From Cafeteria roenbergensis (taxonomy: Eukaryota; Sar; Bigyra; Bicosoecida; Cafeteriaceae), in NCBI GenBank assembly GCA_008330645.1, contig VLTN01000134.1, forward strand, positions 1 to 21,129: a stretch of DNA of 21,129 bases. The letters are read 5' to 3'. A program made the translations under genes and the position numbers. The notes below the pieces were generated by a model that was not told the DNA's origin, ran no database searches, and worked only from the letters and a program-made list of their open reading frames with translations. Every line of letters starts with the position of its first letter. Within the stretch, counting starts at the first letter, position 1. Below, piece after piece: positions 1 through 9,745 of this stretch.

Positions 1-1326
1 ACAAACACTGGAGCTGCGACTCTTGTGCAGACGTGGCACTCGTTTCTGCTCGGGGCTTGCCGGGACGGAAAAGTATTTCTCGGTTCCGGGCTGGCCAGGC
101 ACACTCTCACAAGCTCGGAGGGATCCGTCCTTGTGGCGAAATGGCCCTCGATGACAGGGGCTCTCGTTGTCGCCCCGTGCCGCTAGCGCGAGTGGGCTGA
201 CTGGCGGCGAGATTCTCGTCGTCCCTCCCGGTCGGCAACACGCTCCTGCCGTGCTCTGCTCGGCAGTCATGTCGCTCGGAACGGCGTGAAACATTGCTTT
301 GCTCCGGCCGCTCTGCGCTCTCGCGTGCTGAGCGCTACGGGCTCGGCCCGAGGGGGGCAAGCGGAGCAGCGACGGACGTGGACCACGAAAGGCTCGGAGG
401 GCAGCGAGAGCGAAAGCGACGAGGAGGGCGCTGCCGGCGATGATCCGCACGGCGGCGCGGCCGCGCTGTCGCGCCGAGCGGGCTGCCACTGCGGCTGCGG
501 CGCGCGATGCGGCTGCGACCTTTGCCGACGGCCCGGGCCTGCGAACGCGCCGCCGGCCGTGGCCAGCAGGCGGCAGAGCTGTGGCGCGGCACGCCCTACG
601 CTGTGGTGCGCGTCGGCCGGCGCTGCGTGCGTGTGTGGAAGGCAGTCCTCCCCACCGGCTGGGAGGAGGGATGCGGGCATCACTGCAGCAGCGGCGCCGG
701 CTGAGCGACGCGGCAGCATGGCCAGGCCTCAGCATCAACTGCGCATGGGGGGAAGGTCGGTAGGGACGCAGGTGCCGCCGCCGCGCCGGCCCTGGTCACG
801 GCCGCCGGCGCCTCCGCAGGCGGCCCCGCCCGGCGGCAGGCGCAGCCGCCGGAGCTGGGCCGCGCGTCGTCATGCCGGGCCCAGGCCCGCCTGGGCGCAG
901 GCGGGCAGCGGGAGGGCGTCCGCGCAGCGGAGAGGCGCGGGGTCGGACGACGACGCGGAGGCCTGGCGCCGCCGCTCCTCCTCGCCCCACCGTCGCTCCC
1001 AGTGGAGGCTGCTTGGTGGGCGGACCCTTCCGAGCTGCCTCGGCCCGCCCGGCGCGGGACAGGCCCCGCACCTGTGGTTGGTCGCGCTCTTGGCCGCTCA
1101 GGCGGTTCGCCGCGGCAGTGTTCGAACCCTCCCCGCTGCGGCGGGCCTGGAGGAGGGAGGCACTTCCAGCCTCCGCAGGGCAGGGCGCGCGCTCTGCGAT
1201 GGAGGCCCGGGCTCACGCCGGGGCGGCGTCGGAGGCGTCGGCCGTGGCCCGCTGACGCCGCCGGCGACGCCGCGCTGCCGCGCCGCAGCGGCCGCCGAGT
1301 CTGGGCTGAGGGTGCCGCTTGCCGCC
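1..1326. other. left flank, no confidently assignable gene
   Basis: No complete gene can be assigned here. The + strand has one frame open without a stop from 286 past this region, but it begins at a GTG. Several stretches have coding-like composition with GC-rich third positions, each in a different frame: an acidic Ser/Glu/Asp run at about 385-440, an Ala-rich stretch at about 470-540, and a stretch at 560-704 reading ELWRGTPYAVVRVGRR that ends in a stop. An ATG at 718 has a good context (GCAGCATGGCC) and shares the frame of the downstream start at 1327, so the neighbouring gene could begin earlier. The first 285 bases hold nothing I recognise. Confidence 0.35.
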
Positions 1327-1330
1327 ATGG
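1321..1330 (+). promoter_or_regulatory. Kozak-type translation start context
   Basis: The bases GCCGCCATGG match the optimal eukaryotic start consensus exactly, with the ATG at 1327-1329. This decided the start chosen for the + strand gene. An ATG at 718 in the same frame is the alternative. Confidence 0.5.
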
Positions 1331-3125
1331 ATCTTGCTGCGCGGCGGCCGCTTGTCTCGCCCACAACCACGCACTCCGCGTACACCGTTCGCCGGAAGCA
1401 GGGCGGCGCCAGTCGTCCCGCGACTCGGGCGGCGGGGCAGGCCGCGCTCATGGGCGCCAAGCTGCGGCGCGGAGGGGCGAGCGCAAGCTCCGGCGGCAGC
1501 ATAGCCGCCACTTTGCCGGATGGGAGCCCCTTGTCCGGCGGTGCTGCCCGCGTCTTCATGCTGCGCGTCCAGCACAGAGGGCGAGCTCATGACCGCAGAG
1601 ACTGCCGACGCGGACAGCTCCGTGCTGCAGGCCGCCCAGGCTGCGAGCAGGGCAACGGCGGAGGCGGCGGGCGTTCCGGCCCCGGCCAGGCCCTTCGGCT
1701 TGCGCCGCTCCGACGACCGCATTCGCCGCATCCCCTTCGCCACCGGCAAGCCGGGCTTCGCCGAGGCTTGCGCCTCCTTCACCAAGCTGCTGGCCTGCGA
1801 GGATGCCGGCGAGTGGGACGCCCATTTGTCCGTTGTGGCGGAGGCGGTCCTCGCAAGGGGACCCGGCGACGGCGGGGCCAGCGATGGCGGCCGCGCGATG
1901 GCCGGCCCTCGCGCCGGCCCCGAGTCGAGCGCGCGCGGGGCACCGGGCGCGGCTCCCGAATCCTCAATGGGGCGGGCGCCCTCCTCGGCCACCGAGGCCT
2001 CCGACTCCGGGATGGACCGGGTGGCCCAGGAGAGCAGGGGCTTTGCGCGGCTGGGAAGCCACCAGTCCGAGTCCAGCGACGACGAGGACGGCGCCTCCGG
2101 CGCCTCCGGTGCCGACGACGACGAGGACGCTGCGCTGGCGCCGGCAGCCGACGAGGGAGCTGGCGCGGCGGAGAAGGAGGCGCGCGCAGAGCGCGAGAGG
2201 CAGCGGCGCCGCGCCAAGCGGGCACGGCGCCGGGACAACGCCCGGGCCGCCAAGAGCAGGGCGGCTGCCGCCGAGGCAGGGACGGCGGGCGCACCGGCCG
2301 TGGCAGAGACGGCGGACAGCGCGGAACCGACGCCAGCAGCGTCGAAGGAGTCGGTGCTGTCGCTCGCCCCGGCGGACGTGGTGGCGAAGGCCAGGGTGGC
2401 GGTGCTCCGAGCGCGCACGGAAGTCGACGCCGTCGCAGCGAGCCTGGCGGGGACGCTCCGGGTCCCGCAGCACATCCTCGCCAGCGCCATCGAGGCCCGC
2501 GGGGGAGGCGAGGCGTCCACGGTCATCGGCCCGGCGGAGGTGCGCTCCAGGTGCCAGCTGGCCACGGACATGGTGGCCGCCGGGCTCGAGGCGGGCCAGC
2601 TGCTTGAGATCCTGGGGTGGAGCGACGCTGCGGCCGTGGCCGTCGCGGCGGCGGACGACCCGTCGGCCTGGGCGTCGCTTCGGTTCACGGCCCGCGGCGA
2701 CGCGGAAGAGGCCGCGGTGGCGGCTGCTGTGGCTGCGGCTCTGCCAGGAGCGCGACCCGGCGCGTCGCGGCCGGAGACTGCAGCTGCCTGCCCAAGCGAT
2801 TCCCCAGCAATGCGCCCGGCAGCTGCTGCGGAAGCCGGCACACCTGCAAACGGCGGCGGTGGCGGCTGGCGATGCGACGCCCCCGCCTGCAGCTGTTGCC
2901 CGTCAGGACTCAGGGTCCAGCGTGAGGAGCGCAGTGCTTGCCGCCACCCTCTCCGCCACGGCCGCTGACGTTGCGAGGTGCCTATCGCCCGCACCCGGCC
3001 CGCGTGCAACCCAGGCGCAGGCGCCCGCGAGTGTTCCGGGTGCGTCGTCGGCCGAGGCCAGCGTCGAGGCCGGGGGAGAGCAGGAGGACGCCGACTCTGC
3101 GTTGGGCGCGTGCGTGTGTGCGTGA
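1327..3125 (+). CDS. Ala-rich protein of unknown function with acidic tract and basic NLS-like cluster (frame-disrupted)
   Basis: I do not recognise a family. From the ATG at 1327 the frame runs to about 1570 (MDLAARRPLVSPTTTHSAY onward). Convincing protein sequence then continues in a second frame from about 1575 (EGELMTAETADADSS) to about 2855, and in a third frame to the TGA at 3123-3125. With two single-base corrections it would be roughly 600 residues. Visible are a segment at 1700-1850 with FGLRRSDDRIRR and FAEACASFTKLLACEDAGEW, a Ser/Asp/Glu tract at 2065-2135 (SESSDDEDGAS), and an Arg/Lys-rich cluster at 2185-2270 (RERQRRRAKRARRR), which suggests a bipartite nuclear signal or nucleic-acid contact. 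A mostly helical Ala/Val/Leu region follows. An ATG at 1589 is an alternative start if the first frame is not coding. No operon logic applies; the next gene is convergent. A nuclear role is inference from composition only. Confidence 0.55.
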
Positions 3126-3304
3126 AGCATGGAAGCTGTGCCGACGCCACGAGTTTTCGTGCCTTTGTGCGCGCTGGGATCTGGCTGCTGGCCCTCTCGA
3201 TCAGCAAGGGGCGGTGCTCGTGTATGTTCGACGTGCACACCACGTTGTGCATCTGATTCTCGCCTCAGCAACGAGGCCCAAGCCGCCACGCAAGAGCAAT
3301 TCAA
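3126..3304. other. convergent intergenic spacer (shared 3' ends)
   Basis: Only 179 bases separate the TGA of the + strand gene from the TGA of the - strand gene, so both 3' untranslated regions must fit or overlap here. The sequence is somewhat less GC-rich than the coding regions. I see no canonical AATAAA on either strand. Confidence 0.6.
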
Positions 3305-5550
3305 TCAAGCAAAGCTGGCCACGCAACGCTGCCGTTGCGCCCAGCTCTCCCCATGTCCAGACGCAACTGACACAGCGCGGGCAATCTTGTGCGCGGCATC
3401 GATCGAAGACCGGAGCTGCTGCAGGCCCAGCTCACGGCCGGCCACACTGATGGCCGCGGACAGCTGCGGGATGTCGTCGAGCACCACCTGGGCGAACTGC
3501 TCCCGCTGGACAAGGCGCGTTTGAACGCGGACCGTGAACGACAGCTCCACGAGGCTGCCGAGGTCGCCCAAGGCGGTGCCGTTCAGTTCCAGGGCGGGCT
3601 CGCCGGCCAGGCTCGCGAGACCGGTGGGAGTGTGCAAAGGCCGCAGAGTCGCGTTCTGCGCATCGATGTCGACCCACACCTCCTGGCGGCTGAGCCAGCC
3701 GGAGGTCTCCGCCATCCAAGGCTCCGCCGCAGTAAACGGAGTGGCGGCGCTCGTGGAGAGGCCGATTCGCTCCTTCAAGAGGGTCGCGACCATGCTCAGG
3801 AAGATGCTGAGTCGGCCTGGCGACGGGGACTGCAGCGAGAACCGGGCAGTAACCTTGACCAGCACCGTGGACAGCTCGCCGTGGGGCCAGCGGGGCCACC
3901 CCGGTTCGCTTCGGTCGCATGCGAAGTGCCGAATCTGAACCGCGAGTTGGCGAGTGCCGATCTGCGCAGGGGGACTGCCACGGGCGAAAGGTGCATTGCT
4001 TCCGTCGCCGGGGTGCTGCCCTCGCTGGTCTGACCCACTGACGCGGGGAGCGGGTCGAGGCCGCTCGACAGCCCGGGAGCGACCAGCTCCGACTCGACAG
4101 GGCCGGTCCTGACGAACGAGAGCGGCTTCGCCGCGGCTGCGACGACCGGGGTCAGCGCCGACATGGCCGTCTCGCCCAGCTCACTCCGGTAGTATCGCAA
4201 GGGCAGCATCCCGCGCCAGGCGCTGCCGTCGAGCACCAGCGTGCCAGCCAGCGAGGTGGGCGCCTGCTGCAGAGCGGGCCCGGGGCCTGACTGAGCCCCG
4301 GGGCGGGGCCGTCCGCGCTGCTGGCATTTGCCTGCTCCGGCGCCGCGCCCAGGTGGCGGTCTCGCGCAACTCGCACGAGCCTTCGGAGCATGATGCGGCT
4401 GTGAAGCGTGGAGCGGAGGGCCGCCTCGCTGATGGTGCCGGCCACCGAGTCCAGAACAGCCTCTGGCACGGGCTCGGTCGGGAGGAGGTGCACGCCCACG
4501 ATGGCGATCGACGAGGTGGGCAAGGTGCGCCCATCGAAGGACGCCTCCTGGGCGAGGGAGAGATGGTGGGCCCGTGCCGCGGCCCTGTCCTTGTCCGCCA
4601 GCGAGGCGTTCGCGGGCGCCAAGGCGACGCCTGCGACGGGAACGCCCCCAGCCATTGCCTGCAGAGTCGACAGCCTCTCGCTGTCAGCAGCTGAGCCCTC
4701 GCCGGTAGCGTTCCAGCCCAGCGCAGAGAGCGCGTCCGCCTCTTGCGGGCCAGGGCGTACGGCATGAAGGCGCGAGCGCAAGCCGGGCGGGAGGTTGCGT
4801 TGAGCGCCAGCGTGTCCGCCGTGAGAAGTGAGTTGGCTCCGGCCTTCCAGCGGAGGCGGGCAAGCCCCGTGGCCTCGTCGCCAGCCGCCACGCCCGCCGC
4901 TGCGCCAGCCAGGAAGTCCGATGCAGTGCCGCGGATCGGGCTTCCGACGCCGCACACGAGGGCAGAGCGGCCGCGCTCCGACGCTTGTGCGGCACCAGGA
5001 AGGCGCGGCAGGGGCACGGCACTCAGCCGCACGGCCCCGCTCAGCGACCTGCAGACAACAGACACGCCGGTGCACTCTGCCTGGCCGCTCAGCGATGCGT
5101 TGGGCGATGAGCACGACCCGGCCGAGACTGGGACCTCCAGGGCCAGGTCCGGAAGGCCGCTGAGTCCGGCGTCCGGCACCGGACCAATTTTCCCGGCACA
5201 GAAGCCGCACGGGGCCAGGCGCACTGGCGCGGGCTGGCTGCTGATGGGGTAGTTGTCGTAGCTGTACGTGGAGACGACTGGCATGGTCAGCGGGGCACCA
5301 GGGAGGCCGCTCGTGGCGACGGCGAAGTCCGCGTCTCCGACGGTTGGCAGCACGCCACCCCGTGAGACGGCCGCCTTGAGCGCAGCGTGCCCAACGGACG
5401 CAATGTGCCCGAATGTGGCCGCGGCTGGAATGGCACCGACGCGGTCCTCGACCGTGAGCACTTGCTGCGCTGGATCGGCACCGCTGCCTGCCATGCCACG
5501 CGTGTCGCATCGCCGGACAGCGTCGAAATCGTAGAGCATGACGAGCGCCG
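3305..5550 (-). other. unrecognised C-terminal extracellular region of the propeller protein
   Basis: About 740 residues with no family I can name. The first part (5550-4750) has scattered Cys pairs and N-glycosylation sequons (for example CSSPNASLSG). The middle (4740-4280) reads ADALSALGWNATGEGSA and ASFDGRTLPTSSIAIVGVHL. The last part (3870-3307) contains VWVDIDAQNATLRPLH, ALELNGTALGDLGSLVELSF and a helical end with DDIPQLSAAISVAGRELGL. Alternating hydrophobic residues suggest further beta-rich domains. No membrane anchor is visible at the end. Confidence 0.55.
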
Positions 5551-8500
5551 GCGGCAGGCTGAGCGGCGAGAAGCTCTTGGATTCCAGGGCCGAGACGTCT
5601 GTTGCGGACAGCGGCAGCGACCACCCCATCAAATCGTCAACGTGGCCCAAGAAGGAGCTTGATGCGGAGCCGTTGCCGGGGCTGGCACCGATGAGTGGCG
5701 GGACGACCCGGTTGAGCACCGAGTTTGACGTGTCGATGTGCAGCGTGGCGAGCGGCCACGTGTCGCTGAGGTACCCGGACACGTAGAGCTTGACGTCCGT
5801 CGCCGAGCGGGGAAAAGGCAACCGTCGTCCAGCTGCTCTCAGCGGCGAAGCCCTGGGTGGAATCCATGCTGAATCGCTCCCAGGCCAGGGACCCGTTGGC
5901 GAGCCGCTCCACGCTGGAGATGTGCAGAAAGGGACGCAACGACGGTGACAGGCCAACAGTCAGCATCGACGCCTTGTCGCCGCTGCTCAGAAGCGACAGA
6001 GCGGGGTGGCCTCGCTGACAGCGTTGCTGAAGACTACGCCACCGGCACCACCGTTCGAGTCTCCGATCGGCTTCACTAGGAACCGGATTGTAGCCAGGTT
6101 GGCGGCCGTCGTCATGCCAGACGTGGTGAAGAAGGCGGCAGGCTGGCTTGGGGAGCTTCGGAAAGTCACGAAAGTCTCGCGGCCTGGCGTCCACTGCTCC
6201 CGCATGCGGAGCGTCGGGACCAAGCTGGCCGGAAGCACAGCAGCTTGTGGAACCGGCGACGCCGACGCTGAGGGAGTTGCCGATTGTGATGGAGTCGTTG
6301 TCGGCGACGACGACACGGACGGGCTCGGCGAAACCGACGGGGTGGCCGAGGTCGAAGCGCTCGAGGTCGGTGTGGCCGACGGCGTAGCCGAAATCGAAGC
6401 GGTCGGGGTGGGCGTGGCCGATGGAGAGGCCGATGCAGTTGCCGACGGAGACTGGGTAGACGTTGGCGTTGCAGAAGACGACGCTCCCAGGGTCACGAGA
6501 GGTGGGCTGTATGGGGTGGAGGACGGCGAAGCCTCGGCGTTAGGAGAGCAGCATGGGGTCGGCGTACTTGGCGATGTCGAGCAGTTGCCCCCGCTGCAGT
6601 TCATCGGCGGGCACGCCCCTCCGCTGCAGTTCATCGGCGGGCACGCCCCTCCGCTGCAGTTCATCGGCGGGCACGCCCCCCCGCTGCAGTTCATCGGCGG
6701 GCACGCCCCTCCGCTGCAGTTCATCGGCGGGCACGCCCCTCCGCTGCAGTTCATCGGCGGGCACGCCCCCCCGCTGCAGTTCATCGGCGGGCACGCCCCT
6801 CCGCTGCAGTTCATCGGCGGGCACGCCCCTCCGCTGCAGTTCATCGGCGGGCACGCCCCTCCGCTGCAGTTCATCGGCGGGCACGCCCCCCCGCTGCAGT
6901 TCATCGGCGGGCACGCCCCTCCGCTGCAGTTCATCGGCGGGCACGCCCCTCCGCTGCAGTTCATCGGCGGGCACGCCCCCCCGCTGCAGTTCATCGGCGG
7001 GCACGCCCCTCCGCTGCAGTTCATCGGCGGGCACGCCCCCCCGCTGCAGTTCATCGGCGGGCACGCCCCCCCGCTGCAGTTCATCGGCGGGCACGCCCCC
7101 CCGCTGCAGTTCATCGGCGGGCACGCCCCCCCGCTGCAGTTCATCGGCGGGCACGCCCCCCCGCTGCAGTTCATCGGCGGGCACGCCCCCCCGCTGCAGT
7201 TCATCGGCGGGCACGCCCCTCCGCTGCAGTTCATCGGCGGGCACGCCCCCCCGCTGCAGTTCATCGGCGGGCACGCCCCCCCGCTGCAGTTCATCGGCGG
7301 GCACGCCCCCCCGCTGCAGTTCATCGGCGGGCACGCCCCTCCGCTGCAGTTCATCGGCGGGCACGCCCCTCCGCTGCAGTTCATCGGCGGGCACGCCCCC
7401 CCGCTGCAGTTCATCGGCGGGCACGCCCCTCCGCTGCAGTTCATCGGCGGGCACGCCCCTCCGCTGCAGTTCATCGGCGGGCACGCCCCCCCGCTGCAGT
7501 TCATCGGCGGGCACGCCCCCCCGCTGCAGTTCATCGGCGGGCACGCCCCCCCGCTGCAGTTCATCGGCGGGCACGCCCCCCCGCTGCAGTTCATCGGCGG
7601 GCACGCCCCCCCGCTGCAGTTCATCGGCGGGCACGCCCCCCCGCTGCAGTTCATCGGCGGGCACGCCCCTCCGCTGCAGTTCATGGGCGGGCACGCCCCC
7701 CCCGCTGCAGTTCATCGGCGGGCACGCCCCCCCGCTGCAGTTCATCGGCGGGCACGCCCCCCCGCTGCAGTTCATCGGCGGGCAGGCACCGTCAGAGCAG
7801 TTCGATCCGGCCGGAGATCTCGTGCGGTTGTCCAGCGCAAGGACCATAACAGCGTCCTGGTCGGCATGGTCTCGGAACGCCGTCGCCACGAGGTTTCCCG
7901 CAAGGACTGGTCTGGCAAGCACCGCGCCAAGCAGCATGCCGCCTGTTGTTGCGTTTGCCGGCAGCCCGCTTGTGCCGGCCTCAATGGAGCCGGTGAGCTT
8001 GGCGCCCTCGTAGAGGTCCACCGAGAAGACTTTGATGCTGCCTCCGCCTGGGGCGCTGGGAGAGCCAACAAGCAGGTCGTTAATCGCCCCGTCGCCGTCG
8101 ACGTCGATATCGCTCCAACCCATGGGCAATGTCGGCCCGGCGAGCGGCTCTGAAAGGCTCCACGAGGCGGTCTCCCAGGCGCTGCCAGATTGCGATATGC
8201 TGATCACCGACACGGACGAATTTTGCGGCCAGGCTGGGCACGACGCCACGGCGGCCTCCGAGGTCCAAGGGTCGCTGTCAAGGTCCGCTGCCGTCCACGC
8301 CACAGAGCATCCGTACCGCTGCCCGGTCACAGGCGTGGAGGAGGCAGACAGCGTCTGGTCTGACACGAACTGCCCGAAGGCGTCGACCGACAACAGATGC
8401 ACGGCGCCTGCGTGCGTGACGTTTCCGGGCGCAGTCGCACTGGGCACACCAACAAGGATCTCCGCCGTCAACACATTGCCGTCGACATCGCGGGCCATGA

Positions 8501-9047
8501 CTGCCAGTGCGACTGCAGTGCCTGAGTCATCGCCGGCAGCCCCGAGGTTGTGGCTTCTGATGCTTCTCACTCCCCCGGTATCATTGAAAACCACGGAGAA
8601 GACAAAGACATCGCCGCTGTGGCTTTGTGGAGCCGCAACCAGCATCTGCGCCATAAAGCCATCGCCGTCCAGGTCCCGCGGAATCCACGCAAGCACGGAC
8701 CCGAACCCGAGTGCCGCCCCGTCCCCGGGCTCAATGACCGCCAGCGTCGACGCACTGCCGTTGGAACCGAGCGACAGGATCACCACCGCGCCCTGGCTGC
8801 CCCGGCCGGGGGCGCCTACGGCAAGCTCGTTCAGCTTGGAGTCGCCGTTCAAGTCCTCGCCGATCCACGCGAGCGCCGAGCCGAACGCGTCACCAGGCGA
8901 GCCTGAGGGGTCGATGATGCGATGCTGCCGAATGGGTAAGCCTCCCGCGTCCACGACGGCCACAGTGATGGCGCCGGCATGCTCGGCGAGGTGGGGGGCA
9001 AGTTTCGAGCCAATCCATTGGCAGCGAGTCGGGGGCGCCTCGGCGCC
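3305..9047 (-). CDS. large secreted/cell-surface protein: FG-GAP propeller, decapeptide repeat array, Ser/Thr linker, LamG-like domain
   Basis: This reads as one multidomain extracellular protein, about 1,900 residues. Order from the N terminus: seven FG-GAP-type blades (about 9047-7830), an array of about 40 MNCSGGACPP decapeptides (7794-6588), a Ser/Thr/Pro linker (about 6580-6250), a LamG-like domain (about 6215-5555) and an unrecognised C-terminal part ending at the TGA at 3307-3305. The frame is open upstream only to a TGA at 9050-9048 and holds no ATG before the first blade. The true start and signal peptide must therefore lie in an upstream exon, or behind an indel, and were not found. 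The reading frame changes at about 7700 (an extra C in a C run), 6000, 5810, 4745, 4275 and 3895. Protein features continue across each point, so single-base indels are likelier than separate genes. No membrane segment is visible. The propeller resembles integrin alpha, but no integrin tail motif is present. Confidence 0.8.
5555..6215 (-). other. LamG / concanavalin-A-like domain (split over three frames)
   Basis: Segments read in order as strands of a LamG-type jelly roll: FVTFRSSPSQPAAFFTT, NLATIRFLVKPIGD, GGVVFSNAV, then in the next frame KASMLTVGLSPSLRPFLHIS, LANGSLAWERFS and SSWTTVAFSP, then in the third frame SATDVKLYVSGYLSDT, LATLHIDTSN and FLGHVDDLMGWSLPLSATDV. The WTTVAF, VKLYVSG and GHVDDLMGWSLPLSATD motifs are the hallmarks (compare the family pattern of W-x-H-V-A, then L-Y-V-D-G, then G-x-I-D-E/D with a following L-S-x-x-E/D). 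Frame changes at about 6000 and 5810 fall inside the domain, so they cannot be gene boundaries. Confidence 0.65.
6250..6580 (-). other. Ser/Thr/Pro/Ala-rich mucin-like linker
   Basis: About 110 residues dominated by Ser, Thr, Pro and Ala, with quasi-repeats such as SATPSATPT, SASTSATPS and SVSPSPSVSSSP. This composition is typical of extended, O-glycosylated stalks in secreted protist and algal proteins. It lies between the decapeptide array and the LamG-like domain and would be a plausible substrate region for the O-mannosyltransferase encoded next door; that link is inference. Confidence 0.85.
6588..7794 (-). repeat. 30-bp tandem repeat encoding about 40 MNCSGGACPP decapeptides
   Basis: A perfect 30-bp period (TTCATCGGCGGG... 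on +, one PstI-type CTGCAG per unit) is translated on the - strand as MNCSGGACPP. There are 39 canonical units, one diverged unit at the upstream end (SNCSDGACPP) and a final MNCSGGNCS that leads into the linker. Almost the only variation is one base, C or T on the + strand, which switches Gly codons GGG and GGA and is therefore silent. A second silent change occurs at 7685 (ATCGG to ATGGG on +). Unit 37 has eight C (7696-7703) instead of seven, which shifts the frame. Each unit carries one N-X-S sequon and two Cys. Near-perfect identity implies recent expansion or homogenisation. Confidence 0.97.
7830..9047 (-). other. seven-bladed FG-GAP (integrin-alpha-like) beta-propeller region
   Basis: Seven repeats can be aligned by eye. 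Five carry Asp-rich calcium-loop-like motifs: GEDLNGDSKLNELAVGAP, PRDLDGDGFMAQMLVAAP, ARDVDGNVLTAEILVGVP, AADLDSDPWTSEA and DIDVDGDGAINDLLVGSP. Each is followed by a strand such as GAVVILSL, GDVFVFSVV or GSIKVFSV. A partial first blade (GSKLAPHLAEHAGAITVAVV) and a last, loop-less blade (NLVATAFRDHADQDAVMVLAL) complete the set. FG-GAP propellers of this kind bind divalent cations and mediate extracellular protein or glycan contacts. The whole 1.2 kb is a single uninterrupted frame. Confidence 0.85.
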
Positions 9048-9745
9048 TCAGTCCAACATGGCGGCTCTCACAGCGCATTGGTCCCGCGAAAGGATGTGCC
9101 CGGCGCGAGCGGGCAGCAGCTGCCGCAGATGTGCTGCGGTGGAAAGCCGGGAGGGGCACCGCGAGGACGGGCAGCAATCGTGCCGGTCAGGCAGTCGAAC
9201 TGGCCAGGAGCTGGAGGCCAGCGCTGCTTCCAACGCAGGCGCCTCTGCGATGGCAGCAAGCCCGCACGAGATGCCCCTGCCTCCACGCCGCCCTTCCGAC
9301 GGGCGCGGGCAGTCCCGCACTCATTGCAAGACGCTTTTCGGCCACGCCGCAGTCAGGGACGAGCGCGGCTCGGGTTTGCTGGCTGCAACTGAGCGACGGC
9401 TGCGCGTTGGCAACGGCAGGCCTGCCGCTTGCTCAGGCCTGCTGGACTCTCCTCCCGATGCTCCTCCCAACTTCTGGGCGACTTCTTCAGAGGCCGCACG
9501 CCCAAGGCTGCGCGCTTCTGACCTCACCTGTTCGCCGGCTTGTGGGTCGCGCGGGTTGAGGGCGTGTGTCTCAATGCGTCCCCCCGGCAGAGCCGCAAGG
9601 CAAGGCCTGTGCGTGAGTGGTTGTTCAACCGGCGCGAGCAACACGCGCAGGCTCTTCGCCACTCTCTTCGCAAGCCGGACTCTCGCCGGCCGGGTACAGT
9701 TGTCCTCGCCGGCCAGCCCGGCTCACCGAGGCCCCGGTCGGAAAA
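9048..9745. other. spacer between mannosyltransferase and propeller gene
   Basis: It holds the 3' end of the mannosyltransferase transcript and the 5' end of the propeller gene. A missing first exon with start codon and signal peptide should lie here. The ATG at 9324 (- strand) opens only a 47-codon frame without a signal-peptide-like core, so I could not identify the exon. Nothing else is recognised. Confidence 0.4.

Noticed and set aside
286-2607. Single 773-residue + strand protein
   Set aside because: It starts at GTG, and beyond about 1570 its sequence becomes Arg/Gly/Pro nonsense while another frame gives sensible acidic and basic tracts. Only roughly 1327-1570 of it is kept.
1213-3252. 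679-codon - strand open frame opposite the left gene
   Set aside because: Ala/Ser/Arg-rich shadow produced by high GC; the acidic tract and NLS-like cluster make sense only on the + strand.
6588-7794. CRISPR array (30-bp regular repeat)
   Set aside because: The units are directly contiguous with no spacers, and they translate into a conserved decapeptide in a eukaryotic gene.
6006-8153. 715-codon + strand open frame through the repeat array
   Set aside because: The 30-bp unit has no stop in any frame, so every frame stays open. The - strand gives a real propeller upstream and a Ser/Thr linker with LamG downstream; the + frame gives neither.
7830-9047. True integrin alpha subunit
   Set aside because: The propeller blades fit, but there are no thigh/calf domains, no membrane helix and no GFFKR-type tail; the protein continues into repeats and LamG.
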